From Piscinibacter caeni (GTDB lineage: Bacteria; Pseudomonadota; Gammaproteobacteria; Burkholderiales; Burkholderiaceae_C), in contig QJOU01000028.1 in assembly GCA_003265685.1 (NCBI GenBank), forward strand, positions 1 through 64,000: a stretch of 64,000 nucleotides of DNA. Direction: 5' to 3'. Under the pieces are notes generated by a model that saw only the letters and a list, made by a program, of their open reading frames with translations, was not told the DNA's origin and searched no databases. Within the stretch, counting starts at the first letter, position 1; each line of letters starts with the position of its first letter. Below, in pieces: positions 25,432-34,032 of the stretch. The position numbers and the translations under genes were made by a program.

Positions 25432-26520
25432 ATGATGAACATCGATGTCGAACCGCTGCGTTCGATGGGTCTGCAACCGGCGATCGCGCAACAGGCGATC
25501 GCGTTGGCCGCCGCGCACGGCCTGGACCATGCGCGCCTGGTGCGGCTCGTCGCGCTGCACCGCGAGACGCTGCGCCTGCACGACGGCCGCACCGAGCGCG
25601 AGGCACGGGCGCTGCCGCGCCTCGTGCGCCTGCTCGCCGAGGCCGACGACATGCTGGCCGTCGGCGACTGGGTGCTCGCCGCCGACGACGCCCACGGCGA
25701 CTGCTGGGTGCATGCGCGCGTGCCGCCGCTCACGCACCTGGTGCGGCGCGATGCCGACGGGCGCCGCCACCCGGTGGTCAGCAACGTCGACACCGCGCTG
25801 CTCGTGATGGGCCTGGACGCGGACTTCAACCCGCGCCGGCTCGAGCGCTTCCTCGCGCTGGTGCAGGGCAGCGGCGTGCAGCCGGTGATCGTGCTCAGCA
25901 AGGCCGACACCGTGCCCGACGCGGCGACGCTGTATTGCCGCATCCAGGAACTGCGCGGCCGCATGCCGGCCGGCGCCGAGATGATCGCGGTGGACACCCG
26001 CGATGCCGACTGCGTCGAGCGCCTCGCGCACCACCTGCGCGAGGGCCGCACGCTGGTGCTGATGGGCTCCTCCGGCGCAGGCAAGTCGACGCTGACCAAC
26101 ACGCTGCTCGGCGCGGCGCTGCAGGACACCGGCGCGGTGCGCGAGAGCGACGGGCGCGGCCAGCACACCACGACCGCACGCACGCTGTTCCGCCTCTTCG
26201 GCGGCGCCTGCGTGATCGACACGCCGGGGCTGCGCGCGCTGCGGCCGGATGCCGACGCGGCCGACGTGGCCGCGACCTTCGACGACATCGCGCGGCTCGC
26301 GCCGGCCTGCCGCTTCCGCAACTGCGCGCACCAGGGCGAGCCGGGCTGCGCGGTGCGCGAGGGGGTCGACGACGACCGGTTGCGCAACTACCACAAGCTG
26401 CTGCGCGAGGCGCGCCGCGACACCATGAGCGCGCTCGAGCGCCAGCAGCAGGTGGCGCTGTGGAAGGCGCGCGGCCGCGAGGGCCGCACGCGGCTCAAGA
26501 TGAAGCGCGGCGAGTCGTGA
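25432..26520 (+). CDS. rsgA: RsgA/YjeQ-type circularly permuted GTPase
   Basis: A 362-residue GTPase of the family that helps mature the 30S subunit. The circular permutation is visible: G4 (SKADT) near residue 155 precedes G1 GSSGAGKSTLTN near 213 and G3 DTPGLR near 264. It has the N-terminal OB-like part (VGDWVLAADD...) and the C-terminal zinc knuckle CRFRNCAHQGEPGC near 300. Either of two tandem ATGs (25432, 25435) may be used; no good Shine-Dalgarno is present there. The leader is unusually long and structured. It might be a second RsgA copy; the rest of the genome would tell. Confidence 0.88.
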   Translation: MMNIDVEPLRSMGLQPAIAQQAIALAAAHGLDHARLVRLVALHRETLRLHDGRTEREARALPRLVRLLAEADDMLAVGDWVLAADDAHGDCWVHARVPPLTHLVRRDADGRRHPVVSNVDTALLVMGLDADFNPRRLERFLALVQGSGVQPVIVLSKADTVPDAATLYCRIQELRGRMPAGAEMIAVDTRDADCVERLAHHLREGRTLVLMGSSGAGKSTLTNTLLGAALQDTGAVRESDGRGQHTTTARTLFRLFGGACVIDTPGLRALRPDADAADVAATFDDIARLAPACRFRNCAHQGEPGCAVREGVDDDRLRNYHKLLREARRDTMSALERQQQVALWKARGREGRTRLKMKRGES

Positions 26521-26526
26521 GGCGCC

Positions 26527-27012
26527 TCAGGCGCGCAGCTGGCCGGGGCGTGTCGAGGCGAACGGGCGGCTGTTCTCGATGCGCCGCCACTTGCGCTGCT
26601 CCCAGGTCTGCGGGCCCTGCAGCGGCCATTTCTCGACCAGCGGGGCCACCTCGACACGCGGCACGCGCGCGAAGTCGGGCCCCGCGGTGCGCAGCAGCCA
26701 GCGCCCGCGGCGCAGCCGCATCGGCAGCGAGACGCGTGTGTCGCTGACCCAGAACACGCAGCCCTTCTCGGCCCAGAAGGCCTGGCGCTCGAAGTTCACC
26801 CGGCCGGCGAAGCCGGTGAAGTCCGGGAAGATGAGGCATTCCTCCTCGAGCTCCACCACGGCATAGAGCAGGTCGCCGGGCGACTCGCCCGCGTCGCGGT
26901 GCACGAACACCACGCGCAGGATGTCGGGCGCGTGAACGCGGTCGATCTCGTCGTCGTCGCGAAAGACGACGATGTCCTGGCCCTGCCAGGCGGTGCGCCA
27001 AGTGCTTCTCAT
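26527..27012 (-). CDS. Conserved-looking protein of unknown function
   Basis: A 161-residue soluble protein without signal or membrane segment, rich in aromatic residues (11 Trp/Phe in the second half) and ending KWRRIENSRPFASTRPGQLRA. A beta-rich pattern (DILRVVFVHRD, DLLYAVVELEEECLIFPDF, GCVFWVSDTRVSLPMRL) suggests a small beta fold. I do not recognise it. The ATG at 27012 is chosen because GGTGGAG lies 8 bases upstream; an ATG at 27042 is in frame. Convergent with the RsgA-type gene, 6 bases between. Confidence 0.75.
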   Translation of the reverse strand: MRSTWRTAWQGQDIVVFRDDDEIDRVHAPDILRVVFVHRDAGESPGDLLYAVVELEEECLIFPDFTGFAGRVNFERQAFWAEKGCVFWVSDTRVSLPMRLRRGRWLLRTAGPDFARVPRVEVAPLVEKWPLQGPQTWEQRKWRRIENSRPFASTRPGQLRA

Positions 27013-27091
27013 GGACGAATCTCCACCGGATGGCTCAACCATAGCGTGTGATGTTTGTCACACTGTGTCGAGTCGCATCAGAGCGATCACG

Positions 27092-28336
27092 TCAGAGCGC
27101 GAGGCCGGCGCAGGCGCCGAGCACGCCGGCCGCGAGCGCCGCGGACACGCGCAGCGCGAACGCGGCGCCGCCGGTCAGCAGGGCGACGACGCTGCGCGTC
27201 AGGCTGTTGGCGCCGATGGCCAGCAGCGTGCCGGTCTGCAGCGTGTGCGCGTCGATGCGCCCGGCGGCCTCGAGCGCGAGCTGCGCGGCTACCGGCGCAT
27301 GCGCATCGGCAAGCCCGGCCAGCAGCGCGCCGCCGTAGACGCCCGCGCTGCCGAAGTGCAGCTCGGCCGCGGCCACCAGCAAGGTCACCAGGCTCAGCGC
27401 GACGGCGATCAGCAACGCCTCGCGCAGGCGCAGCACGCGGTGGTCCTGTGGCGCAGCGTCGGCCGCGCGCGGCCCGCGTGCCGCGCCGCGCAGCAGCGCG
27501 AACGAGGCCGCGCCGGCGGCCAGTGCGCCGGCGCCGGCCACCGGCAGCAGGTCGGCCAGCGCGGCTGGCGCGAGGGCCGTGGCCATCACCAGCGCCTGCA
27601 GCCAGGTGGCGCAGGTCGAGAACGCGGCCGCTGCGGCGGCGCTGGCCGCCTGCGCGGGCGCGTGGCGGGCGCGGGCGCCGTAGGCCGCGATGGTGGCGCT
27701 GCTGGACACGAAGCCGCCGAAGAAGCCGGCCGCGGCCACGCCCAGTCCCGGGCCGAGCAGGCGCAGCGCCAGGTGGCCGGCCGCCTGCACGAGCAGGATC
27801 AGCAGCACCAGCGCCACCAGCGGGCGCAGCCGGATGCCGGCCAGCCAGGCCGGCGCGCTGTCCGGCACCAGCGGCAGCACGACCAGCGCGAGCGCGGCCA
27901 GCATCAGGCCGTCGTGCAGCTCCTGCTCGCTCAGCCAGCGGGTCGCGAAGCGGTGCAGCTGCGTGCGCGCGGCCAGCAGCACCACCAGCACCACGCCGCA
28001 GGCCGCGCCGAGCGCGGGCCAGAGCACGCACTGCACGCCGATCAGGTAGGTGGCCACCATCGCCAGCTCGGTGGTCAGCCCGGGGTCGCGTGCCGGGCTG
28101 CGCCAGTAGGCCAGCGCCGCCAGCACGACGATGCCGGCCGCGCCGGCCACCACCAGCGCCGTGTTGCCGTTGACCTGCGCGAGAGCGCCCAGCAGCGCGA
28201 TGATCGCGAAGCTGCGGATGCCGGCCGCGGCCCGGTTCGCGCCGCGGCCCTTGCGGCGCTCGCGCTCCAGCCCGATCAGCAGCCCGCAGCCCAGCGCGAC
28301 GGCCAGGCCGGTGGTGTCACCCAGCGTCAGGTTCAG
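27092..28336 (-). CDS. MgtC/SapB-like membrane protein with DUF4010, apparent CTG start
   Basis: A 414-residue polytopic membrane protein with about twelve hydrophobic segments. The N-terminal motif GLLIGLERERRKG is the MgtC/SapB signature and the C-terminal half is DUF4010. There is no ATG, GTG or TTG near the start of the conserved region. A CTG at 28336 overlaps the stop of the upstream beta-CASP gene as CTGA, exactly where other joints in this window show GTGA or ATGA, so CTG initiation by coupling is the best explanation. Function of MgtC/DUF4010 proteins is unclear; some relatives act in magnesium or virulence physiology. Confidence 0.85.
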   Translation of the reverse strand: MNLTLGDTTGLAVALGCGLLIGLERERRKGRGANRAAAGIRSFAIIALLGALAQVNGNTALVVAGAAGIVVLAALAYWRSPARDPGLTTELAMVATYLIGVQCVLWPALGAACGVVLVVLLAARTQLHRFATRWLSEQELHDGLMLAALALVVLPLVPDSAPAWLAGIRLRPLVALVLLILLVQAAGHLALRLLGPGLGVAAAGFFGGFVSSSATIAAYGARARHAPAQAASAAAAAAFSTCATWLQALVMATALAPAALADLLPVAGAGALAAGAASFALLRGAARGPRAADAAPQDHRVLRLREALLIAVALSLVTLLVAAAELHFGSAGVYGGALLAGLADAHAPVAAQLALEAAGRIDAHTLQTGTLLAIGANSLTRSVVALLTGGAAFALRVSAALAAGVLGACAGLAL

Positions 28337-29688
28337 GGCGTGACCTCGGCGCCGTGCTCGGGCACGGCGACACGCCAGCCGAGCTGGTCGGCGATGCGGC
28401 TGCGCAGCGCGTCGCTGGCGGCCGGCTCGCCGTGCACGACGAAGGTCTGGCGCGGTGGCCGTTCGAAGCCGCGCAGCCAGCCGAGCAGGCCGTCGGCGTC
28501 GGCATGGCCGGAGAAACCTTCGAGGTGGCTGACCTGGGCCTTCACCGCGACGTACTCGCCGAAGATCTTCACGTCCGGTGCACCCTCGACCAGCTTGGCG
28601 CCGCGCGTGCCGGCCACCTGGAAGCCGGGGAAGACGATGTGGTGGCGCGGGTTCGGCGCCATCGCCTTGAGGTGGTGCAGCACGCGCCCGCCGGTGGCCA
28701 TGCCGCTGGCGCTGATGATCACCGCCGGATAACGCGCGCGGGTGAGCTTCTCCGAATCCTGCGCCCGCTCGACCAGCGTGACGCCGTCGCACAGGCCGGT
28801 GGCCTCGCGCGGCGCGATGCGCAGCGCGCGCCGGTGCCGCTGGTACAGCGTGGTGGCGGCGATGGCCATCGGGCTGTCGAGGAACACCGGCAGCTCGGTC
28901 GGGATCTCGCCGGCCGCCTTCAGGCGCTGCAGCACCAGCAGCAGCGCCTGCGCGCGGCCGACCGCGAACGAGGGCAGCAGCACCGAGCCGCCGCGGCGCA
29001 CCGTGTCGCGCACGATCGCGCCCAGGCGCGCCTGCACGTCCTCGCGCGGGTGCAGCCGGTTGCCGTAGGTCGATTCGACCAGCAGCACGTCGGCCTGGGC
29101 GATCGCCTGCGGCGCGGGCATCAGCAGGTCGTCGTCGCGCCCGAGGTCGCCCGAGAACACCAGCGTGCCGCCTGGCCCGCGCAGCGTGACGGCGCAGGCA
29201 CCCAGCAGGTGGCCGACCGGCGTGAAGGTGGCCGTCAGCGCGCCGAGCTTCACGCTGCGGCCGGGCGCCACCGGTTCGAGCCGCGTGATCGCCTTCTTCG
29301 CGTCGGCCACGGTGTACAGCGGCAGGGCCGGCGCGTGGCGCGAGAAGCCGCGCCGGTTGGCGCGCCGTGCGTCCTCTTCCTGCAGGTGCGCGCTGTCCAG
29401 CAGCAGCACCTCGGCCAGGTCGCGCGTCGGCGCCGTACACCAGATGCGGCCGCGGAAGCCCTGCTTCACGAGTGCCGGCAGGAAGCCGCTGTGGTCCAGG
29501 TGCGCATGGCTGAGCAGCACCGCGTCGATCGACGCGGGCGGCACCGGGAAGGGCTGCCAGTTGCGCTCGCGCCAGGTCTTGAAGCCCTGGAACAGGCCGC
29601 AGTCGAGCAGCAGGCATTGGCCGTCGGTCTCGACCAGGTGGCGCGAGCCGGTCACGGTGTCGGCAGCGCCGAGGAAGTGGATCTTCAT
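28333..29688 (-). CDS. Metallo-beta-lactamase / beta-CASP family RNA hydrolase
   Basis: A 451-residue protein of the beta-CASP group, nucleic-acid processing zinc hydrolases related to CPSF73 and RNase J. Seen: GAADTVTGSRHL at the start, the zinc motif SHAHLDHSG near residue 65, FSGDLGRDD, VESTYGNR, the beta-CASP block with SGMATGGRVLHHL and FPGFQVAGTRG, and GFSGHAD then VVHGEP at the end. It is expected to be a cytosolic RNase or exonuclease. It is translationally linked to the DUF4010 membrane protein through a CTGA overlap. Confidence 0.92.
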   Translation of the reverse strand: MKIHFLGAADTVTGSRHLVETDGQCLLLDCGLFQGFKTWRERNWQPFPVPPASIDAVLLSHAHLDHSGFLPALVKQGFRGRIWCTAPTRDLAEVLLLDSAHLQEEDARRANRRGFSRHAPALPLYTVADAKKAITRLEPVAPGRSVKLGALTATFTPVGHLLGACAVTLRGPGGTLVFSGDLGRDDDLLMPAPQAIAQADVLLVESTYGNRLHPREDVQARLGAIVRDTVRRGGSVLLPSFAVGRAQALLLVLQRLKAAGEIPTELPVFLDSPMAIAATTLYQRHRRALRIAPREATGLCDGVTLVERAQDSEKLTRARYPAVIISASGMATGGRVLHHLKAMAPNPRHHIVFPGFQVAGTRGAKLVEGAPDVKIFGEYVAVKAQVSHLEGFSGHADADGLLGWLRGFERPPRQTFVVHGEPAASDALRSRIADQLGWRVAVPEHGAEVTP

Positions 29689-29741
29689 GCGGCGAGCCTA
29701 GCGCAGCACGCGCCCGGCGGGGCGAGGCGGATCAAGCCCCG

Positions 29742-30356
29742 TCAAACGAGCACGGCGATCGGGAAGTTCGCCTGCAGCCCGTCCGCGCCCGGCAGGAAGG
29801 GCACGGTCAGCGCGGCGCGGCCGCGCTCGTCGAGGCGGCGCCAGAGGAAGTCGCGCGCGTTGCCCGGGTCGCCCTGCACGTAGACCTGCGTGGTCAGCAG
29901 CTCGCGCGGGCCGAGCTTCACCTTGAGGTGGATGTGCGGGGTGCGGCCGCCGTAGGGTGCCGGGCGGATGGTGCGGAAGCGGTAGCGCCCGTCGGCGCCG
30001 ACCGTGACCCGGCCGAAGCCCTGGAACGCCGGGTCGGCGCGTCCGCCGTCGCCGGGGTGGTGGTAATGGCCGTCCTGGTCGCATTGCCAGATCTCGACCA
30101 GCGCGCCGGCCACGGCGCGCCCGTCGACATCGCTCAGGGTGCCGGCGAGCCAGGCCGGCTGGCCGCGGACGTAGCGGCGCGCGCCCTGCACCAGCAGGTC
30201 GGCATCGCTGTCGGCGGGCAGCTCGACGGGGTAGAACGGGCCCTCGGTCTGCGCCGGGGTCGGGGCGAGCCGGCCCTGGGCGACGGCGGCGCGCCACACC
30301 GCCGGGGCCGCGAGCAGCGCCGCGGCGGCGACCAGGCGGCGCCTACTTGCGGACAT
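29742..30356 (-). CDS. Intradiol ring-cleavage dioxygenase-like protein, exported
   Basis: A 204-residue protein of the protocatechuate 3,4-dioxygenase fold. Iron ligands are visible as Tyr in DGHYHHP near residue 98, Tyr in APYGGR near 134 and two His in PHIHLKVK near 140. The N-terminus MSASRRRLVAAAALLAAPAVWRAAVA has an Arg cluster and a hydrophobic stretch, a likely Tat or Sec signal, unusual for catabolic dioxygenases, which are cytosolic. Exported relatives with unclear substrate exist in many proteobacteria. The start overlaps the end of the upstream gene by 14 bases. Confidence 0.85.
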   Translation of the reverse strand: MSASRRRLVAAAALLAAPAVWRAAVAQGRLAPTPAQTEGPFYPVELPADSDADLLVQGARRYVRGQPAWLAGTLSDVDGRAVAGALVEIWQCDQDGHYHHPGDGGRADPAFQGFGRVTVGADGRYRFRTIRPAPYGGRTPHIHLKVKLGPRELLTTQVYVQGDPGNARDFLWRRLDERGRAALTVPFLPGADGLQANFPIAVLV

Positions 30357-30900
30357 GGTCGAGATCGCGCGGCGGCACGAAGCCGAGCTCGACCGCGCGG
30401 GCCTCGTAGACCGCCGCCAGCACCGGCTGGGCCGCGCGCCGGTAGTGCAGCGCCAGCTCGTAGCTGGCGCGCTCGTCGCCGAGGCGGGCGGCGTACTGCA
30501 GCCAGCCGAGGTAACGCGGCGTGTCCTGGCGCGCCTCGTGCGCAAGGCGCACGGCGGCCGCACGATCGCCCAGCGCGGCGCGGCGCAGCTCGTCGCGTGC
30601 GGCGGGCGTGGCCTCGGGCTGGAACGCGTTGCGGTAGAGCCGCACGTCGCGCTCGGCGAGCACGTGGGCGCCGAACTCGGCCTGGCTGCGCCACTCGCGC
30701 GCCTGCACGGCAAACGGGCTCTGGGGATAGCGCTGCAGGTAACGGTCCGCCGCCGCGACGATGTCGGCCGGCCAGGTGGCCTGCTGCAACTGTTCGCGCA
30801 GCGCGGCCTCGCTGTCCGCCGCCTGCGCCCAGACCGCCGGCGCGACCAGCAGCGCCAGCGTCAACCCGATCGGCAGGGCCAGGCGTTGCATTGCGGACAT
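30343..30900 (-). CDS. Periplasmic TPR/Sel1-like protein of unknown function
   Basis: A 185-residue protein with signal MQRLALPIGLTLALLVAPAVWAQA and a helical repeat body (AADRYLQRYPQSPFAVQAREW; AARLGDERASYELALHYRRA) resembling TPR/Sel1 repeats. No enzyme motif. It starts at ATG 30900 or the in-frame ATG 30891. It overlaps the exported dioxygenase downstream by 14 bases and is probably made from the same transcript, so it may assist that enzyme; this is inference only. Divergent from ftsK. Confidence 0.75.
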   Translation of the reverse strand: MSAMQRLALPIGLTLALLVAPAVWAQAADSEAALREQLQQATWPADIVAAADRYLQRYPQSPFAVQAREWRSQAEFGAHVLAERDVRLYRNAFQPEATPAARDELRRAALGDRAAAVRLAHEARQDTPRYLGWLQYAARLGDERASYELALHYRRAAQPVLAAVYEARAVELGFVPPRDLDHVRK

Positions 30901-30990
30901 GAAAACCACGGCGACGGCGGTGAAGCAGGCCAGCAGTGTGAACCATCCCGCAGTAACCGGGTGTAGCCATGCCCGACACGCCCCATGGGA

Positions 30991-30996
30991 GACAAT
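30991..30996 (+). promoter_or_regulatory. Possible -10 element (GACAAT) just before ftsK
   Basis: GACAAT ends 6 bases before the ftsK ATG. If it is a -10, transcription would start at about the A of the start codon, giving a leaderless mRNA. No convincing -35 is visible. Confidence 0.35.
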
Positions 30997-31002
30997 CGCG
31001 CC

Positions 31003-33399
31003 ATGACCTTTCCCCTCGGATCGTTGCGCGCCGACGGCGCGTCGAACGCCGCGTCGGGCGGCAGTCCCCGCCGCGAAAAGGCCTCCCGCGCCGCATCGGC
31101 CGGCGCGACCCCGGCACCGCTGCCCGGCCTGCCGCGCTGGCGCGCCCAGGCGCGGCTGCTGGTCGGTGCGGTGCTGTGGCTGCTGGCGCTGATCGCGCTG
31201 GCCACGCACAGCGCCGCCGACCCGGCCTTCACGACCTCCGGCAGCCTCGAGGCGGCGCAGAACAAGGCCGGCACGCTCGGCGCCTGGTTCTCGGACCTGG
31301 CCTATTTCGGCTTCGGCTTCTCGTTCTGGTGGGTGATGCTGGTGGCCGCGCGCGCCTGGCTCGGCGCACTCGCGCGCCTGCTGCGCAGCGAGCACGCGGC
31401 CACCGTGCCGGCCGACCCGCATGCGCCGCCGGTGTGGTGGGCCTGGGCCGGGCTCGCGCTGCTGCTGGCTGCGAGCTGTGCGCTCGAGTCGACGCGGCTG
31501 TACCGCTTCGAGCCGCTGGTGGCCGGCGGCCATGCCGGCGGCGTGCTGGGCTGGCTGCTCGGGCCGGCCAGCCAGACGCTGCTCGGCTTCGCCGGCTCGG
31601 GTGTGCTGTGGATCGCCGCGCTGGTGGCCGGGCTCGGCATGGCGCTGCGTTTCTCGTGGCTGCGCGTGGCCGAGGGCATCGGCACCTGGCTCGAGTCGTT
31701 CCGCACGCGCCGCGCCGAGGCGATCGAACGCGCGCGCGACGTCGAACTCGGCGAGCGTGCGTTGCGCGAGCGCGAGCACGTGGTCGAGGTCGAGCACCAG
31801 CTGCACGAGGAGCACCTGCCGATCGTCATCGAGGAGCCGGTGGTCGAGGTGCCGAAGTCGGCGCGCGTGGCCAAGGAGCGCCAGAAGCCGCTCTTCACCG
31901 AGCTGTCCGACACGAAGCTGCCGCAGGTCGACCTGCTCGACGCCGCGCCGGGCCGCCAGGAATCGGTGACGCCCGAGACGCTCGAGATGACCTCGCGGCT
32001 GATCGAGAAGCGGCTCAAGGACTTCGGCGTCGAGGTGCGCGTGGTGGCGGCCTCGCCGGGCCCGGTGATCACGCGCTACGAGATCGAGCCGGCCACCGGC
32101 GTGAAGGGCGCGCAGATCGTCAACCTCGCGAAGGACCTGGCGCGCTCGCTCTCGCTGGTCAGCATCCGCGTGGTCGAGACCATCCCCGGCAAGACCACGA
32201 TGGCGCTCGAGCTGCCCAACGCCAAGCGGCAGATGATCCGCCTGTCGGAGATCCTCGGCTCGCAGGTCTACAACGACGCCGCCTCGCAGCTGACCATGGG
32301 ACTGGGCAAGGACATCGTCGGCGCGCCGGTGGTGGCCGACCTCGGCAAGATGCCGCACTGCCTGGTCGCCGGCACCACCGGCTCGGGCAAGTCGGTGGGC
32401 ATCAACGCGATGATCCTCAGCCTGCTCTACAAGGCCGAGGCGCGCGACGTGCGGCTGATCCTGATCGACCCGAAGATGCTCGAGATGAGCGTCTACGAAG
32501 GCATCCCGCACCTGCTCGCGCCCGTGGTCACGGACATGAAGCAGGCCGCCAACGCGCTGAACTGGTGTGTGGGCGAGATGGAGCGGCGCTACAAGCTGAT
32601 GAGCAAGCTCGGCGTGCGCAACCTGGGTGGCTACAACAAGAAGATCGCCGAAGCGGCCGAGAAGGGCGAGAGCCTGCCCAACCCGTTCAGCCTGACGCCC
32701 GAGGCGCCCGAGCCGCTCGAGCGCCTGCCGTTCGTGGTGGTGGTGATCGACGAACTCGCCGACCTGATGATGGTGGTCGGCAAGAAGATCGAGGAGCTGA
32801 TCGCGCGACTGGCGCAGAAGGCGCGCGCCTCGGGCATCCACCTGATCCTGGCCACGCAGCGGCCGAGCGTGGACGTGATCACCGGCCTGATCAAGGCCAA
32901 CATCCCGACCCGGCTGTCGTTCCAGGTCTCGAGCAAGATCGACAGCCGCACCATCCTCGACCAGATGGGCGCCGAGGCGCTGCTCGGCCAGGGCGACATG
33001 CTCTACCTCGCGCCGGGCACCGGGCTGCCGGTGCGCGTGCATGGCGCCTTCGTCAGCGACGACGAGGTGCACCGCGTCGTCGAGTACCTCAAGTCGCAGG
33101 GCGAGCCGAACTACATCGAGGGCATCCTCGAGGGCGGCGTGCTGGAGGGCGACGGCGGCGAGGCCGGCACCGCCGACCTACCCGGCGGCGGGGGCGGCGA
33201 GAGCGACCCGATGTACGACCAGGCGGTGGCCATCGTGCTGCAGCACAAGCGCGCCTCGATCTCGCTGGTGCAGCGCCACCTGCGCATCGGCTACAACCGC
33301 GCGGCGCGGCTGCTGGAACAAATGGAGAAATCGGGGCTCGTAACGGCCATGGCCACCAACGGGAACCGGGACATCATCGTTCCCAACCGCTCCGAATGA
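31003..33399 (+). CDS. ftsK: DNA translocase FtsK
   Basis: A 798-residue septal DNA pump that clears chromosomes and drives dimer resolution at division. Four N-terminal transmembrane helices lie about 48-215, followed by a charged linker, and the RecA-like motor with Walker [13 protein letters not shown] near 457 and Walker [12 protein letters not shown] near 580. The C-terminal gamma winged helix ([33 protein letters not shown] in segments) that recognises polar KOPS sequences is present. The linker is short compared with E. coli FtsK (1329 aa), as in many betaproteobacteria. Stop overlaps lolA as ATGA. Confidence 0.95.
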   Translation: MTFPLGSLRADGASNAASGGSPRREKASRAASAGATPAPLPGLPRWRAQARLLVGAVLWLLALIALATHSAADPAFTTSGSLEAAQNKAGTLGAWFSDLAYFGFGFSFWWVMLVAARAWLGALARLLRSEHAATVPADPHAPPVWWAWAGLALLLAASCALESTRLYRFEPLVAGGHAGGVLGWLLGPASQTLLGFAGSGVLWIAALVAGLGMALRFSWLRVAEGIGTWLESFRTRRAEAIERARDVELGERALREREHVVEVEHQLHEEHLPIVIEEPVVEVPKSARVAKERQKPLFTELSDTKLPQVDLLDAAPGRQESVTPETLEMTSRLIEKRLKDFGVEVRVVAASPGPVITRYEIEPATGVKGAQIVNLAKDLARSLSLVSIRVVETIPGKTTMALELPNAKRQMIRLSEILGSQVYNDAASQLTMGLGKDIVGAPVVADLGKMPHCLVAGTTGSGKSVGINAMILSLLYKAEARDVRLILIDPKMLEMSVYEGIPHLLAPVVTDMKQAANALNWCVGEMERRYKLMSKLGVRNLGGYNKKIAEAAEKGESLPNPFSLTPEAPEPLERLPFVVVVIDELADLMMVVGKKIEELIARLAQKARASGIHLILATQRPSVDVITGLIKANIPTRLSFQVSSKIDSRTILDQMGAEALLGQGDMLYLAPGTGLPVRVHGAFVSDDEVHRVVEYLKSQGEPNYIEGILEGGVLEGDGGEAGTADLPGGGGGESDPMYDQAVAIVLQHKRASISLVQRHLRIGYNRAARLLEQMEKSGLVTAMATNGNRDIIVPNRSE

Positions 33400-34004
33400 A
33401 GCGAATCATTGCCGCCGGGTTTCTGTTCGCATGCGCTGCGACGGCACGTGCCGATGCCGTCGACACGCTGCGCGACTTCGTGCGCGACGTGAAGACCGGC
33501 CGCGCGCAGTTCACGCAGACCGTCACCTCGCCCGACGGCACGAAGACGAAGACCAGCAGCGGAAGCTTCGAGTTCGCGCGGCCGAACCGCTTCCGCTTCG
33601 CCTACACCAAGCCCTTCGAGCAGACCATCGTGGCCGACGGCCAGAAGGTCTGGATCCACGATGCCGACCTGAACCAGGTCAGCACGCGCAGGATCGCCGG
33701 CGCGATCGGCGCCACGCCGGCGGCCCTGCTGGCTGGCGGCAGCCTCGAGAAGGACTTCGACCTGAGCGCGCTGCCCGCCGCCGACGGGATGGAATGGGCG
33801 CAGGCCCAGCCCAAGGCGAAGGACGGCAGCTTCGAGATGCTGAAGGTCGGCTTCAAGGGCAGGGAGCTCGCGGCGGTGGAGATCGTCGACGGCTTCGGCC
33901 AGCGCTCGCGGCTGCAGTTCAGCCAGTGGGTCGCCAACCCGGCGATCAAGCCCGAGGCGTTCCGCTTCGTCGTGCCCAAGGGTGCCGACCTGATCGAACA
34001 GTAG
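33396..34004 (+). CDS. lolA: Outer-membrane lipoprotein carrier protein LolA
   Basis: A 202-residue periplasmic chaperone that ferries lipoproteins from LolCDE to LolB. Signal peptide [19 protein letters not shown], then the LolA pattern: [48 protein letters not shown], and [14 protein letters not shown] at the end. Position directly after ftsK and before rarA is the usual arrangement in this group. ATGA overlap with ftsK. Confidence 0.95.
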   Translation: MKRIIAAGFLFACAATARADAVDTLRDFVRDVKTGRAQFTQTVTSPDGTKTKTSSGSFEFARPNRFRFAYTKPFEQTIVADGQKVWIHDADLNQVSTRRIAGAIGATPAALLAGGSLEKDFDLSALPAADGMEWAQAQPKAKDGSFEMLKVGFKGRELAAVEIVDGFGQRSRLQFSQWVANPAIKPEAFRFVVPKGADLIEQ

Positions 34005-34019
34005 CCCACGGCCGGCTGC

Positions 34020-34025
34020 GACAAT
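34020..34025 (+). promoter_or_regulatory. Possible -10 element (GACAAT) just before rarA
   Basis: GACAAT ends 7 bases before the rarA ATG, the same spacing as before ftsK and uvrD. It would give a leaderless or near-leaderless transcript. No good -35. Confidence 0.35.
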
Positions 34026-34032
34026 CGCGGCC

